64,000 bases of DNA from Thermochromatium tepidum ATCC 43061 (GCF_009664085.1 NZ_CP039268.1:2093501-2157500); one strand, 5' to 3'; counted from the first letter of the stretch, positions 25,318 to 34,424 are shown. Program-made: numbers and translations. Notes: a model not told the origin generated them from the letters alone.

Positions 25318-26558
25318 GATGTCACCCTCTCCGGAACGGGCTTGGTCTCATCCAAGGAGCTATAGATCGGCATCAGCAGGAAGTAGGCGAAATACAGCAC
25401 AGTAAAGATCTGGGCCAGTAAGGTGTAAAGAGGGGATGCCGGCTGCATGCCCAGCCAGGCCAGGGCGACGAAGGAGACGACGAAGATCGCGGTCGCCCCC
25501 TTGAACAGCGGCCCTTTATAGCGCATCGACTTCACCGGGCTGCGGTCGAGCCAAGGGAGGGCAAATAGGATCAGGATGGACGCGAACATCACCACCACGC
25601 CGGGGAACTGCGAGCCATACATCGGCGGTACGGCACGCAGCATGGCGTAGAAGGGCGTGAAGTACCAGACCGGCGCGATATGCACGGGGGTCTGCATCGG
25701 GTTGGCTGGCTGGAAGTTCGGCGTCTCCAGGAATAGCCCGCCCATGGTTGGGTTAAAGAACATGATATAGCTGAAGATCGCCAGGAAGACGACTGCCCCC
25801 ATCAGATCCTTGACGGTGTAATAGGGATGGAAGGGGATGCCGTCGGCCGGGGCCTTGTCGCTCCAGCGGTTGCCCTTGGGGCCCTCCTTGATCTCGATGC
25901 CGTCGGGGTTATTGGAGCCGACGTGGTGCAGGGCCACGATGTGCAGGAACACCAGCCCGGCGAGCAGGAAGGGCAGCAAGAAATGCAGGGCGAAGAAGCG
26001 GTTGAGGGTGGCGTCCGAGATGACATAGTCGCCGCGTACCCACACGGCGAGATCGTCCCCGATGACCGGGACCGCTGCGAATAGGTTGACGATGACCTGC
26101 GCGCCCCAGTACGACATCTGGCCCCAGGGCAACAGATAGCCGAAGAAGGCGGTCGCCATCATCATCAGATAGATGACGACCCCGATCATCCACAGCAGCT
26201 CGCGCGGTTTGCGGTAGGAGCCCCACAGCAAGCCACGGAACATGTGCAGATAGATGACGATGAAGAACATCGAGGCCCCGGTTGAGTGCATGTAACGGAT
26301 CAACCAGCCCCAATCGACATCGCGCATGATGTACTCGACCGAGGCGAAGGCCAGGTTGGCGTCTGGCTTGTAACTCATGGCCAGCCACACCCCGGTGACG
26401 ATCTGGATCACCAGGGTCAGGATGGCCAGCGAACCGAAGAATGACCAGAAGTTCAGGTTCTTCGGGGCATAGTATTCGGAGAGATGGGCGCGCCAGGTCT
26501 CCGAGAGTGGGAATCGCTTGTCGATCCAACTGAGGTTTTCGGTCTTTTCAGCACTCAT
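25314..26558 (-). CDS. petB: cytochrome b of the bc1 complex
   Basis: The protein has 414 residues, the length of a full-length proteobacterial cytochrome b with eight membrane helices. Conserved elements include IDKRFPLSETWRAHLSEYYA, WLIRYMHSTGASMFFIVIYLHMFRG and LPWGQMSYWGAQVIVNLF (Qo region). FALHFLLPFLLAGLVFLHIVALH carries a haem His pair, and PIYSSLDETKPVPERVT is at the end. The protein binds hemes bL and bH. It overlaps the stop of petA by one base (TGATG) and petC by four. Confidence 0.97.
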   Translation of the reverse strand: MSAEKTENLSWIDKRFPLSETWRAHLSEYYAPKNLNFWSFFGSLAILTLVIQIVTGVWLAMSYKPDANLAFASVEYIMRDVDWGWLIRYMHSTGASMFFIVIYLHMFRGLLWGSYRKPRELLWMIGVVIYLMMMATAFFGYLLPWGQMSYWGAQVIVNLFAAVPVIGDDLAVWVRGDYVISDATLNRFFALHFLLPFLLAGLVFLHIVALHHVGSNNPDGIEIKEGPKGNRWSDKAPADGIPFHPYYTVKDLMGAVVFLAIFSYIMFFNPTMGGLFLETPNFQPANPMQTPVHIAPVWYFTPFYAMLRAVPPMYGSQFPGVVVMFASILILFALPWLDRSPVKSMRYKGPLFKGATAIFVVSFVALAWLGMQPASPLYTLLAQIFTVLYFAYFLLMPIYSSLDETKPVPERVTS

Positions 26559-27151
26559 CAGGCGCTCCCTCGATCCTCGCCAATGAGGATGGTGGTGTCA
26601 TTGAGATAAACATGCTTCGGGATCACCAGGTTGGTGGGCGCCGGGACGTTCTTGAACACGCGCGCCGCCAGGTCGAAGCGCGAGCCGTGGCAGGGACAGA
26701 AGAACCCACCCTTCCAGTCGGCGCCCAGGTCATCGGGTCCGAACTCGGGGCGATAGGTCGGCGAGCAACCGAGATGGGTGCAGATCCCGATCGCAACCAG
26801 GTATTGGGGCTTGATCGAGCGGGTCGGGTTTTTGCAGTAATCGGGTTGCTGGGGGACCTCAGAGTTGGGATCCACCAACTTGGGATCATTGCTCGGCAAG
26901 GCCGCTAGCATCTCGGGGGTGCGATGTACCACCCAGACCGGCTTACCGCGCCACTTGACACGCAACAGCGCGCCAGGCTCCAACTTGCTGATGTCTGCCT
27001 CGACTGGCGCACCAGCTGCCCGAGCACGGGCACTCGGATTCAGCGATGCGACGAACGGGACAAGCGCGTAGCCGGCCCCTACGGCACCGACTACGCTGGT
27101 CGCGGCAACGAGCACTCGTCGCCTCATTTTGTTCACGCCTTGCGCGCTCAT
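26558..27151 (-). CDS. petA: ubiquinol-cytochrome c reductase Rieske iron-sulfur subunit
   Basis: The protein has 197 residues from ATG 27151. A twin-arginine-like N terminus and a single membrane anchor (RRRVLVAATSVVGAVGAGYA) lead to the Rieske domain. Its [2Fe-2S] ligands are in CTHLGC and CPCHGS. The protein moves electrons from quinol to cytochrome c1. It opens the petABC operon, and the 210 bp upstream contain no gene, so this is the likely promoter region. A start 10 codons upstream (27181) is possible but lacks conservation. Confidence 0.96.
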   Translation of the reverse strand: MSAQGVNKMRRRVLVAATSVVGAVGAGYALVPFVASLNPSARARAAGAPVEADISKLEPGALLRVKWRGKPVWVVHRTPEMLAALPSNDPKLVDPNSEVPQQPDYCKNPTRSIKPQYLVAIGICTHLGCSPTYRPEFGPDDLGADWKGGFFCPCHGSRFDLAARVFKNVPAPTNLVIPKHVYLNDTTILIGEDRGSA

Positions 27152-27364
27152 AGTCCAATATCCCCCGGCTGCTACAAGCACCGCCCAGGGTCAACACCAG
27201 GCGGACACCTCAGGCAGCTTGGATGAAACTTCAGGTGAAAACGTTTGAGAATAGGACGATCGATACAAAATCGAACGCGCATTCTCCGTGATTTCAGCGG
27301 GACTGGTCAAGGATAGGGCAAATACGGCTACCCTGAACGGAACGACGCCGCGAACGGGTGCGCG

Positions 27365-28117
27365 TCACGCTGGATTGTCGATCTCGACAAAGCGATGCCA
27401 TAAACCGAAGCGTTCGGCTAGATGTTCGCCAAGCGCCTGAATGCCATAGCGTTCCGTTGCATGATGACCGGCGGCCAGATAGCAGAGGCCCAATTCGCGC
27501 GCCTGATGCGTGGTCTGCTCGGAGAGTTCTCCGGTCAGAAAGGCATCGACGCCGAGGCTGGCGGCCTGCTCGAGATAACCCTGGCCGCCGCCCGTGCACC
27601 AGGCCAGGCGCGCGATGAAACCTGTCTCGCCCCCGACCCTCAGCGCTGGGCGCGCGAGTCGCTGCGAGACATGCTCGGTGAAGGCCGCCGGGGTCAGCGG
27701 CTCAGCCAGGCGACCGACCCAGACCAAACCATTGCCCAACGCAGTCGGCGCCATGTCGATGAAACCGAGCCGCTGACCGAGTTGGACGTTGTTACCGAGT
27801 TCGGGATGGGCATCGAGCGGAAGATGATAGGCGATCAGACTCGCGCCCGCCCTGAGCAATGTCCTTGCGCGCCGCCCTTTGATGCCAACCAGACAGGGGG
27901 ATTCGTTCTTCCAGAACCAGCCGTGGTGGACCAGGATGGCATCGGCCCCCTCGGCGATCGCCGCCTCGATCAGCGCCGCGCTGGCCGTGACACCGGAGAT
28001 CAAACGTCGGATCGGACGCTCTCCCTCGACCTGCAGGCCGTTCGGGGCATAGTCAGCGAAGCGCGCCGCCTCGAGCAGGTCTTCGCAATAACGGACGAGG
28101 TCTTGTGCTTCGGTCAT
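27365..28117 (-). CDS. Nif3-like dinuclear metal centre protein (YbgI family)
   Basis: The protein has 250 residues. The metal-binding region includes YAPNGLQVEGERPI, GADAILVHHGWFWKN (His-His ligands), LIAYHLPLDAHPELGN and LAAGHHATERYGIQAL. The YbgI/NIF3 fold forms a hexameric toroid with two metal ions per subunit. The function is uncertain; E. coli YbgI is often annotated as a GTP cyclohydrolase-like protein. ATG 28117 gives the family length. The frame extending to 28267 overlaps the Uma2 gene and is rejected. Confidence 0.92.
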   Translation of the reverse strand: MTEAQDLVRYCEDLLEAARFADYAPNGLQVEGERPIRRLISGVTASAALIEAAIAEGADAILVHHGWFWKNESPCLVGIKGRRARTLLRAGASLIAYHLPLDAHPELGNNVQLGQRLGFIDMAPTALGNGLVWVGRLAEPLTPAAFTEHVSQRLARPALRVGGETGFIARLAWCTGGGQGYLEQAASLGVDAFLTGELSEQTTHQARELGLCYLAAGHHATERYGIQALGEHLAERFGLWHRFVEIDNPA

Positions 28118-28148
28118 GGTGGTCACTATCGGATCGGTGCAATCGGCC

Positions 28149-28706
28149 TCATGCGCCCAGGATGTAGCCCAGATCGATCTCCAGCTCCTCGAAGGGTGAA
28201 ATGCGCTGTTTGAAGGGTGCATCATCGGCCACCGTGAGGGCGGCAATGGTCCGATAGGCGTCGCCATCGAGCTGCCAGGCGACCAGGGAACGATCCTCGG
28301 GCCAGATCAACCAGTAATAGGGGACGCGATGCCGCTGCAACAGCATAAAGAGTGTCAAGGTGTCCTTGCGCTCATGGCCGGGCGAGACGATCTCGCACAC
28401 CCAGTCCGGGATGATCTCGACCACTCCGCGCGGGCGCTCCGGCAGCCGCGCCTTGCGCCAGCCAGCAAGATCATGGGTCGGGCACTGGTGCATGGAGTAG
28501 TGGACGCTGACCTCGGTGACGATCCACCAGCCGCCGGGACCGGACTTGCGTCGCAGGCTATCGAGTTCAACGACCGCATTGCTTTGCACGAGTCCGTGCT
28601 CCATCCGCGCCATCGGTCGCTGGACGATCTCGCCATCGATCAGCTCGATGCTGTCTCCCTGATCGGCGAGCAGGTCATCGAGGGTCTTGAGTTTGAACGC
28701 TTCCAT
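28149..28706 (-). CDS. Uma2-family (DUF820) PD-(D/E)XK nuclease-like protein
   Basis: The protein has 185 residues. The DUF820/Uma2 pattern is visible: LDDLLADQGDSIELIDGEIV at the N terminus, PDWVCEIVSPGHERKDTLT with the Asp/Glu of the nuclease core, and RVPYYWLIWPEDRSLVAWQL. Members are predicted restriction-endonuclease-like proteins of unknown biological role. They are abundant in cyanobacteria and often found as scattered single genes. A GGAG ribosome binding site precedes ATG 28706. It is 31 bp upstream of the Nif3-like gene. Confidence 0.85.
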   Translation of the reverse strand: MEAFKLKTLDDLLADQGDSIELIDGEIVQRPMARMEHGLVQSNAVVELDSLRRKSGPGGWWIVTEVSVHYSMHQCPTHDLAGWRKARLPERPRGVVEIIPDWVCEIVSPGHERKDTLTLFMLLQRHRVPYYWLIWPEDRSLVAWQLDGDAYRTIAALTVADDAPFKQRISPFEELEIDLGYILGA

Positions 28707-28769
28707 CGGTATTGCTCCGGTGTGACTGGATGTGTTCTGCATCCCAGGCGAGGCGCGTTCGATTCTACC

Positions 28770-28797
28770 GAAAAAAAGCCCGGCGGGCGCCGGGCTG
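28770..28797 (-). terminator. Rho-independent terminator of the phaA-phaR-phaP-phaB cluster
   Basis: On the minus strand AGCCCGGCG and CGCCGGGCT form a GC-rich stem followed by seven T residues. It lies about 95 bp after the phaB stop codon. Confidence 0.88.
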
Positions 28798-28892
28798 TAA
28801 ACGTCTCATGATGAGAGAGACGAGGAGGACTCGGTGAGATCCTGAACGGTCGGGCTTTGACATCAGTAGGGTTGCGCCCGACCGGATCTGAA

Positions 28893-29633
28893 TCAGTGCA
28901 TGAACAGACCGCCGTTGACCGGCAGATTGGCACCCGTCATGTAAGAATTCTCGTCGCTGACCAAAAAGGCCACAGCGGCGGCGATCTCCTCGGGCCGACC
29001 CATGCGGCGCATCGGGATGCCATTCACGATGCTGTTGCGCACGCCCTCGTCCATCACCAGGGTCATCGCTGTCTCGACATAGCCGGGCGAGATCGTATTG
29101 ACGGTCACGCCCTTGGCGGCGCCTTCCTGAGCCAGGGCCATGGTGAAGCCGTGCATACCGGCCTTGGCGGCGGAATAGTTGGTCTGACCGAACTGACCGC
29201 GCTGACCATTGACCGAGGAGATGTTGATGACACGCCCGAAGCCGCGCTCCAACATGCCCTCCCACACCTGACGGGTAACATTGAAGACACTGTTGAGGTT
29301 GACGTTGATCACGGCCTCCCAATGCGCCAGCTCCATCTTCTTGAAGGTCTTGTCGCGGGTGATGCCGGCACAATTGACCAGGATATCGATGGGACCGACC
29401 TGCTCGGTGATTTCACGGACCATGCGCTCGCTGTCGTCAAACGATGACACATCGGCGGCGAAGACGGCGATGTCAAACCCCTCAGCCGCGCGGGCCCGCT
29501 TCCACGCCTCGGCTGTAGCGGCCTCGGACGGATGGCAGTTCGCCACGACGATACAGCCATCCTTGGCCAGACGGGTACAGATCGCGGTGCCGATGCCACC
29601 GATGCCTCCGGTGACGAGTGCAATACGAGCCAT
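28893..29633 (-). CDS. phaB: acetoacetyl-CoA reductase PhaB
   Basis: The protein has 246 residues and is a short-chain dehydrogenase. The cofactor loop TGGIGGIG is at residues 8-15, NCAG follows, and the Ser-Tyr-Lys catalytic set lies in ISSVNGQRGQFGQTNYSAAKAG. It makes (R)-3-hydroxybutyryl-CoA for PHA synthesis. The sequence YSAAKAGMHGFTMALAQEGA and C-terminal MTGANLPVNGGLFMH match PhaB enzymes better than FabG. A TGGAGG-type ribosome binding site precedes the ATG. It is the last gene of the phaA-phaR-phaP-phaB series, with a terminator behind it. Confidence 0.94.
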   Translation of the reverse strand: MARIALVTGGIGGIGTAICTRLAKDGCIVVANCHPSEAATAEAWKRARAAEGFDIAVFAADVSSFDDSERMVREITEQVGPIDILVNCAGITRDKTFKKMELAHWEAVINVNLNSVFNVTRQVWEGMLERGFGRVINISSVNGQRGQFGQTNYSAAKAGMHGFTMALAQEGAAKGVTVNTISPGYVETAMTLVMDEGVRNSIVNGIPMRRMGRPEEIAAAVAFLVSDENSYMTGANLPVNGGLFMH

Positions 29634-29760
29634 GGGGTTCCTCCAGGGAGCCTTTTGGTGATTTATCTAGGTTGGACGAAATCGTCGAGGTCGCTGCACC
29701 ACCCGGGTGCGGGACAGCCAAAGTCTTGGGATCCATCCCTGGATCGTCCTCGCCGGCGTC

Positions 29761-30123
29761 TTAGACGATGACGCCCTTGCGCAAATCCTCGCTGACCTCG
29801 TTTAGGTTCTTTTCGAACCACAGGCGATACTCGTCGCGGGCATCACCGAAGATCTGCATGGTGGCCTTACCCTCGGCCAGGATACGTTCGCTTAGTTCCT
29901 TGGTGGCCTCGACCTGACCCTTGAAGAGATCGTTGTAACCCTTGGACTCGGCGGCCAGCTTCATCAGACGCATACCGTGATCGATGTAGAGGTTGACGGC
30001 ATCCATCTGACGGGCGGCCAGCCTCTCGAACAGACGCAGGTTCAGCTCACCGAAACTGGTCATGCGCTCGAAGTTCTTATTGGTCCAGTCGTTGAGGGTC
30101 TTGAGACTGTCGGTGGCGCTCAT
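29761..30123 (-). CDS. phaP: phasin, PHA granule-associated protein
   Basis: The protein has 120 residues, almost fully helical, and matches the phasin family (TNKNFERMTSFGELNLRLFE, QVEATKELSERILAEGKATM). Phasins coat PHA granules and control their number and size. GGAGA lies before ATG 30123. It lies 71 bp downstream of phaR, and this gap contains two copies of a TTGTGCA-type motif, which suggests a separate promoter under PhaR control. The gene order matches the A. vinosum cluster I recall. Confidence 0.92.
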   Translation of the reverse strand: MSATDSLKTLNDWTNKNFERMTSFGELNLRLFERLAARQMDAVNLYIDHGMRLMKLAAESKGYNDLFKGQVEATKELSERILAEGKATMQIFGDARDEYRLWFEKNLNEVSEDLRKGVIV

Positions 30124-30142
30124 GGCTTTGATCTCCGAAGGT

Positions 30143-30173
30143 TTGTGCAGTGCAGCAATGTTGCGTTGCACAA
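30143..30173 (-). promoter_or_regulatory. candidate PhaR operator pair upstream of phaP
   Basis: Between phaR and phaP the sequence has TTGTGCAGTGCAGCAA (30143-30158) and TTGCGTTGCACAA (30161-30173), the second reading TTGTGCAACGCAA on the other strand. A related motif lies between phaA and phaE. PhaR-family repressors are known to bind TTGTGCA/TGCA-rich sites before phasin genes. The pair sits about 20-50 bases upstream of the phaP ATG. Confidence 0.6.
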
Positions 30174-30194
30174 TAACGCCGCGATACGCCGCCG

Positions 30195-30680
30195 TCAAGT
30201 GCGGTTTTCACAATCCTCATCATTTCTTTTTTTGCGCCTAGCGACCGGAAAGCCCGCTGCACGCATGAATTCATCCTGCAGATCAGCCCACATCTCGACA
30301 TTCTTTTGGGCCAGGCGCGCCACTGCCTCGAATGGATTGTCGGAGAGCGCCCTGGCCATCTCTTGCTGCTGCTTGGCGAACAGATCGAGCGAGGATTCCA
30401 GATAGCGGGTGAAGGCACCCTGCAGGGTGCCGCCGTAGAAGCGGATGATCTGAGCCAGCATGGTGGCACTGAACAGCGGCTGTCCCCCGCTTTCCTCTTC
30501 CAGCATGATCTGGAGCAGGATGGCGCGCGTGATGTCGCTGTCATTGGCGCTGTCAAGGACCCGAAAGGGCTGTCCGCTCATCACCAGATCGCGCACATCG
30601 GCGAGGGTGATGTAGCGGCTGACCTCGGTGTCGTAGAGACGGCGGTTTGGGTACTTCTTGATGATGCGCTCGCTGTTCAT
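30195..30680 (-). CDS. phaR: polyhydroxyalkanoate synthesis repressor PhaR
   Basis: The protein has 161 residues from ATG 30680. The N-terminal DNA-binding PHB_acc_N domain is clear: IIKKYPNRRLYDTEVSRYITLAD (about 5-27). The PHB accumulation domain follows (ILLQIMLEEESGGQPLFSAT, FYGGTLQGAFTRYLESSLDL). PhaR binds both PHA granules and DNA. It represses phaP and often itself when polymer is absent, and is released from DNA as granules appear. A GTG two codons upstream is an alternative start. It lies between phaA and phaP. Confidence 0.93.
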   Translation of the reverse strand: MNSERIIKKYPNRRLYDTEVSRYITLADVRDLVMSGQPFRVLDSANDSDITRAILLQIMLEEESGGQPLFSATMLAQIIRFYGGTLQGAFTRYLESSLDLFAKQQQEMARALSDNPFEAVARLAQKNVEMWADLQDEFMRAAGFPVARRKKRNDEDCENRT

Positions 30681-30900
30681 AGTCACCTGGCTCGCTCGGC
30701 GATTTGAACCTCAAAGGCGCAAAGGACACGAGGAAAACCGAGCTTTGACTCGCAAGCCGGCTTAAGCCCCCAGGGGGTGCTACCTTGCCTGTAAAGTAAC
30801 CGAAATGCTTCGTGTGATTTGTGTCATTTGCGGTTTGAAGGCGCTTGATGATTCAGGGGACTGAGTCCGCTGGGGTCAAGGATCCAACGGACAGCGCACC

Positions 30901-32085
30901 TCAGACCCGCTCGACCGCCAAGGCCACGCCCTGACCGCCGCCGATGCACAGCGTCGCCAGACCCTTGTTGGCTGAGCGTCTCTGCATCTCATAGAGCAGG
31001 GTCACGAGCACGCGCGCGCCCGAGGCACCGATCGGGTGGCCAAGGGCAATGGCGCCACCATTGACGTTGACCTTGGATGGATCCCAGCCCATATCCCGAT
31101 TGACCGCCAGTGCCTGAGCGGCGAAGGCCTCGTTGGCCTCGATCAGATCCAGGTCCGCCACACTCCAGCCGGCCTTCTCCAGACACTTGGTCGAGGCCGG
31201 GATCGGCCCGGTGCCCATGATCGCCGGATCGACCCCAGCGCTGGCGAAGGCGACCACACGCGCCAGCGGCTTCAGACCGAGCTCCCTGGCCTTGGACTCA
31301 CTCATCACCACCACCATGGCCGCACCATCGTTGATGCCGGAGGCATTGCCAGCGGTGACGGTCCCGTCCTTGGAGAAGGCTGGACGTAGCTTGCTCAAGG
31401 TCTCGACCGTGGTGCCATGACGCGGAAATTCATCGCGATCGAACACCAGTGGATCGCCCTTACGCTGCGGAATCTCGATCGGAATGATCTCGTCCCGGAA
31501 GCGACCGGACTTCTGGGCCGCCTCGGTCTTCTGTTGCGAGGCGGCGGCAAAGGCGTCCTGCTGCTCGCGGCTAAAACCGTACCTCTGGGCGATGTTCTCG
31601 GCCGTGGTGCCCATGTGGTAGTCGTTGAAGGCGTCCCAGAGACCATCGACGATCATGCTGTCCTTGAGCGTCCAGTCGCCCATGCGCTGACCCTCGCGCG
31701 AACGCGGCAGGACGTGCGCCGATTGACTCATGCTCTCCTGACCGCCGGCGATGACGATGTCGGCATCCCCGCAGACGATGGCCTGCATCGCCAGATGCAC
31801 GGCCTTCAGACCGCTGCCGCAGACCTTGTTGATGGTCATGGCCGGCACCGAATGTGGCAGGCCGGCGTTCAGGGCCGTCTGACGGGCGGGGTTCTGACCG
31901 CTGCCTGCGGTCAGAACCTGGCCGAGAATCACCTCGTCGATCCGGTCCGGCGCGATCCCGGTGCGCGCCAGCAGGCCCCTGAGCACGGCGGTGCCGATCT
32001 CGGTGGCCGAGAGTGACGACAGGCTGCCGCCGAAGCCCCCAATGGCGCTACGACCGGCGTCGACGATGACGACATTCTGGCTCAT
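30901..32085 (-). CDS. phaA: acetyl-CoA acetyltransferase (beta-ketothiolase) PhaA
   Basis: The protein has 394 residues with the thiolase active-site Cys89 in [12 protein letters not shown] general acid/base His lies in [17 protein letters not shown], and the second Cys is in [17 protein letters not shown]. It condenses two acetyl-CoA to acetoacetyl-CoA, the first step of PHA synthesis. The divergent region to phaE (164 bp) holds a motif related to the one in front of phaP. The family start [20 protein letters not shown] is standard. Confidence 0.96.
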   Translation of the reverse strand: MSQNVVIVDAGRSAIGGFGGSLSSLSATEIGTAVLRGLLARTGIAPDRIDEVILGQVLTAGSGQNPARQTALNAGLPHSVPAMTINKVCGSGLKAVHLAMQAIVCGDADIVIAGGQESMSQSAHVLPRSREGQRMGDWTLKDSMIVDGLWDAFNDYHMGTTAENIAQRYGFSREQQDAFAAASQQKTEAAQKSGRFRDEIIPIEIPQRKGDPLVFDRDEFPRHGTTVETLSKLRPAFSKDGTVTAGNASGINDGAAMVVVMSESKARELGLKPLARVVAFASAGVDPAIMGTGPIPASTKCLEKAGWSVADLDLIEANEAFAAQALAVNRDMGWDPSKVNVNGGAIALGHPIGASGARVLVTLLYEMQRRSANKGLATLCIGGGQGVALAVERV

Positions 32086-32182
32086 GGTGTGGATATCCTT
32101 TGGATTCTTTTGTAGGTTGGAAGTAGACCTGGACCAGCGTCCCCGATAGGGGGTCGCGACGGGCGGATTCTACGGGTTTTTG

Positions 32183-32195
32183 TTGCAGTGCACAA
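32183..32195 (+). promoter_or_regulatory. candidate PhaR operator between phaA and phaE
   Basis: TTGCAGTGCACAA (TTGTGCACTGCAA on the other strand) lies 54 bases before the phaE ATG and about 98 bases from the phaA ATG. It resembles the repeated motif in front of phaP, so it could control either divergent promoter. Confidence 0.45.
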
Positions 32196-32248
32196 ATTGG
32201 CATGCTACCGTTCGATTCCTCATCACCCGCCACGAGGAGGGCACGGCC

Positions 32249-33316
32249 ATGGCCAACACCATGTTCTTCAATGACGACTGGCTCGAACTGCAACGCCAGT
32301 ACTGGGACAACCTGACCACCCTGAGCCGCCAGGCCATGGGTCTGGATACGCAGACCAAGACGACCACACCCTGGGAAATGGCGATGGATCAATGGTGGAA
32401 GGCGATGGCGCCTGCCGTTCCGGATCTTTCACGCACCTTTATGGACAGGATGCTGGAGCAGGGCAAGAACTTTTTCCGTCTCGCCGAGGGTTTCGCCAAA
32501 CGCGCTGACGCAGGCGATACCGCCAACGGGCTCGAGCTCTGGACTAAGACGCTTGAAGACATACAGAAGCGCTTCACCGGCTCGCTCGACGAGAACGGCA
32601 ATACCCTGCAACGTCTGATGTCGTTCTGGGAGCTGCCGCTGGACAACTGGCAGCGCATGATGTCCTCGCTGTCGCCGCTACCAGGCGATGCCCTGCGCAA
32701 CATGCCCCATGATCAGCTCAAGAACACCCTCGATCGCGCCCTATCCGCACCCGGTCTCGGCTATACCCGCGAGGAGCAGACCCACTATCAGGAGCTGATG
32801 CGCAGCGCCCTGGAATACCAGGCTGCGCTCCAGGAATACGCCAATTTCTACACCCAGCTCGGCATGAAGTCGGTCAAGCGCATGGGGGACTACATCCAGG
32901 GCGTGATCGACAGCGGCAAGACCATCGATTCGGCGCGCGCGCTCTATGACAACTGGGTCGCCTGCTGCGAATCAGCCTATGCCGACGAGGTCGCCACACC
33001 TGAATACGCGCGCATCCACGGACGGCTGGTCAATGCGCAGATGGCGCTCAAGAAGCGCCTGTCGATCCTGGTCGACGAGAACCTGGGCGCACTGAACATG
33101 CCGACCCGGAGTGAACTGCGCACCCTCCAGGATCGTCTCCAGGAGACCAGGCGCGAGAACAAGGCCCTACGCCACAGCCTGCACAGCCTGGAACGCCGCG
33201 TCGCGGCCCTGGCCGGCGAGGCGCCGGCGAGCACGCCCGCCACCGCGCTCAGATCGCCTACCCCGGCTGCCGCCAAGGCCCCGGCGCGTCGACGCACCTC
33301 CAAGCCAGACGCCTGA
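32249..33316 (+). CDS. phaE: class III PHA synthase subunit PhaE
   Basis: The protein has 355 residues. It starts MANTMFFNDDWLELQRQYWD, the PhaE signature, and contains a central segment FWELPLDNWQRMMSSLSPLP. The C-terminal coiled-coil region (LRTLQDRLQETRRENKALRH) is followed by a Lys/Ala/Pro tail. PhaE has no catalytic residues but is required for PhaC activity in two-component class III synthases. ATG 32249 gives the family start and is preceded by GAGGAGGGC. It is 40 bp upstream of phaC and likely cotranscribed with it. Confidence 0.95.
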   Translation: MANTMFFNDDWLELQRQYWDNLTTLSRQAMGLDTQTKTTTPWEMAMDQWWKAMAPAVPDLSRTFMDRMLEQGKNFFRLAEGFAKRADAGDTANGLELWTKTLEDIQKRFTGSLDENGNTLQRLMSFWELPLDNWQRMMSSLSPLPGDALRNMPHDQLKNTLDRALSAPGLGYTREEQTHYQELMRSALEYQAALQEYANFYTQLGMKSVKRMGDYIQGVIDSGKTIDSARALYDNWVACCESAYADEVATPEYARIHGRLVNAQMALKKRLSILVDENLGALNMPTRSELRTLQDRLQETRRENKALRHSLHSLERRVAALAGEAPASTPATALRSPTPAAAKAPARRRTSKPDA

Positions 33317-33356
33317 TCGCCGCGCAACCAGAGGCACACCGCGAGGACCAAGATCC

Positions 33357-34424
33357 ATGTTCCCTATCGACATCCGCCCGGACAAACTCGCCCAAGAGCT
33401 GCTCGACTACAGCCGCAAGCTGAGTCAGGGCATGGAGAATCTGCTCAACGCCAAGTCGATCGACACAGGCGTCAGCCCCAAGCAGGCTGTTTACCGCGAG
33501 GACAAGCTGGTCCTCTATCGCTATGACCGGCCCGAGGACGCGCCCGAGGCCCGGCCAGTACCGCTCTTGATCGTCTATGCCCTGGTCAACCGGCCCTACA
33601 TGACCGACATCCAGGAAGACCGCTCGACCATCAAGGGGCTGATGGCGACCGGCCAGGATGTCTATCTGATCGACTGGGGCTATCCGGATCAGGCCGACCG
33701 CGCCCTCACGCTCGACGACTACATCAACGGCTATATCGACCGCTGCGTCGACCATCTACGTGAGACCCACGATATCGACAAGATCAATCTGCTTGGCATC
33801 TGTCAGGGTGGGGCCTTCAGTCTCATGTACACTGCCTTGCACCCGCACAAGGTGCGAAACCTGGTGACCATGGTCACACCGGTCGACTTCAAGACCCCAG
33901 ACAATCTGCTCTCGGCCTGGGTGCAGAACATCGACATCGACCTGGCGGTCGACACCATGGGCAATATCCCGGGCGAGCTGCTGAACTGGACCTTCCTGTC
34001 GCTCAAGCCGTTCAGCCTGACCGGTCAGAAGTACGTCAACATGGTTGATCTGCTCGACGACCCAGAGAAGGTCAAGAACTTCCTGCGGATGGAAAAGTGG
34101 ATCTTTGACAGCCCGGATCAGGCCGGAGAGACCTTTCGCCAGTTCATCAAAGACTTCTATCAGAACAACGGCTTCATCAACGGCGGCGTGGTGCTGGGTG
34201 GACGCGAAGTGAACCTGAAGGACATCACCTGTCCGGTGCTCAACATCTTCGCGCTCCAGGACCATCTGGTGCCGCCGGCAGCCTCCAAGGCGCTCAAGGG
34301 ACTGACCGGCAGCACGGATTATACCGAGCTGGCCTTCCCCGGTGGGCACATCGGCATCTATGTCAGCGGCAAGGCGCAGAAGGAGGTCACGCCTGCGATT
34401 GGCCGGTGGTTAAACGAGCGTTGA
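33357..34424 (+). CDS. phaC: class III PHA synthase catalytic subunit PhaC
   Basis: The protein has 355 residues, the same length as I recall for A. vinosum PhaC. The lipase-like box is GICQGG with catalytic Cys149. Asp302 is in LQDHLVP and His331 in GGHIG, giving the known Cys-Asp-His triad. The enzyme polymerises (R)-3-hydroxyacyl-CoA as an oligomer with PhaE. Much of the sequence (YDRPEDAPEARPVPLLIVYA, LLSAWVQNIDIDLAVDTMGN) resembles A. vinosum PhaC, but with several differences from my recollection, so the source is probably a relative. ATG 33357 is the family start. Confidence 0.97.
   Translation: MFPIDIRPDKLAQELLDYSRKLSQGMENLLNAKSIDTGVSPKQAVYREDKLVLYRYDRPEDAPEARPVPLLIVYALVNRPYMTDIQEDRSTIKGLMATGQDVYLIDWGYPDQADRALTLDDYINGYIDRCVDHLRETHDIDKINLLGICQGGAFSLMYTALHPHKVRNLVTMVTPVDFKTPDNLLSAWVQNIDIDLAVDTMGNIPGELLNWTFLSLKPFSLTGQKYVNMVDLLDDPEKVKNFLRMEKWIFDSPDQAGETFRQFIKDFYQNNGFINGGVVLGGREVNLKDITCPVLNIFALQDHLVPPAASKALKGLTGSTDYTELAFPGGHIGIYVSGKAQKEVTPAIGRWLNER

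Noticed and set aside
32205-32235. GTTCGATTC followed by CACCCGCCAC looked like the T-arm and acceptor end of a tRNA
   Set aside because: The bases on either side do not pair to form a T stem, and no D or anticodon arm fits upstream.
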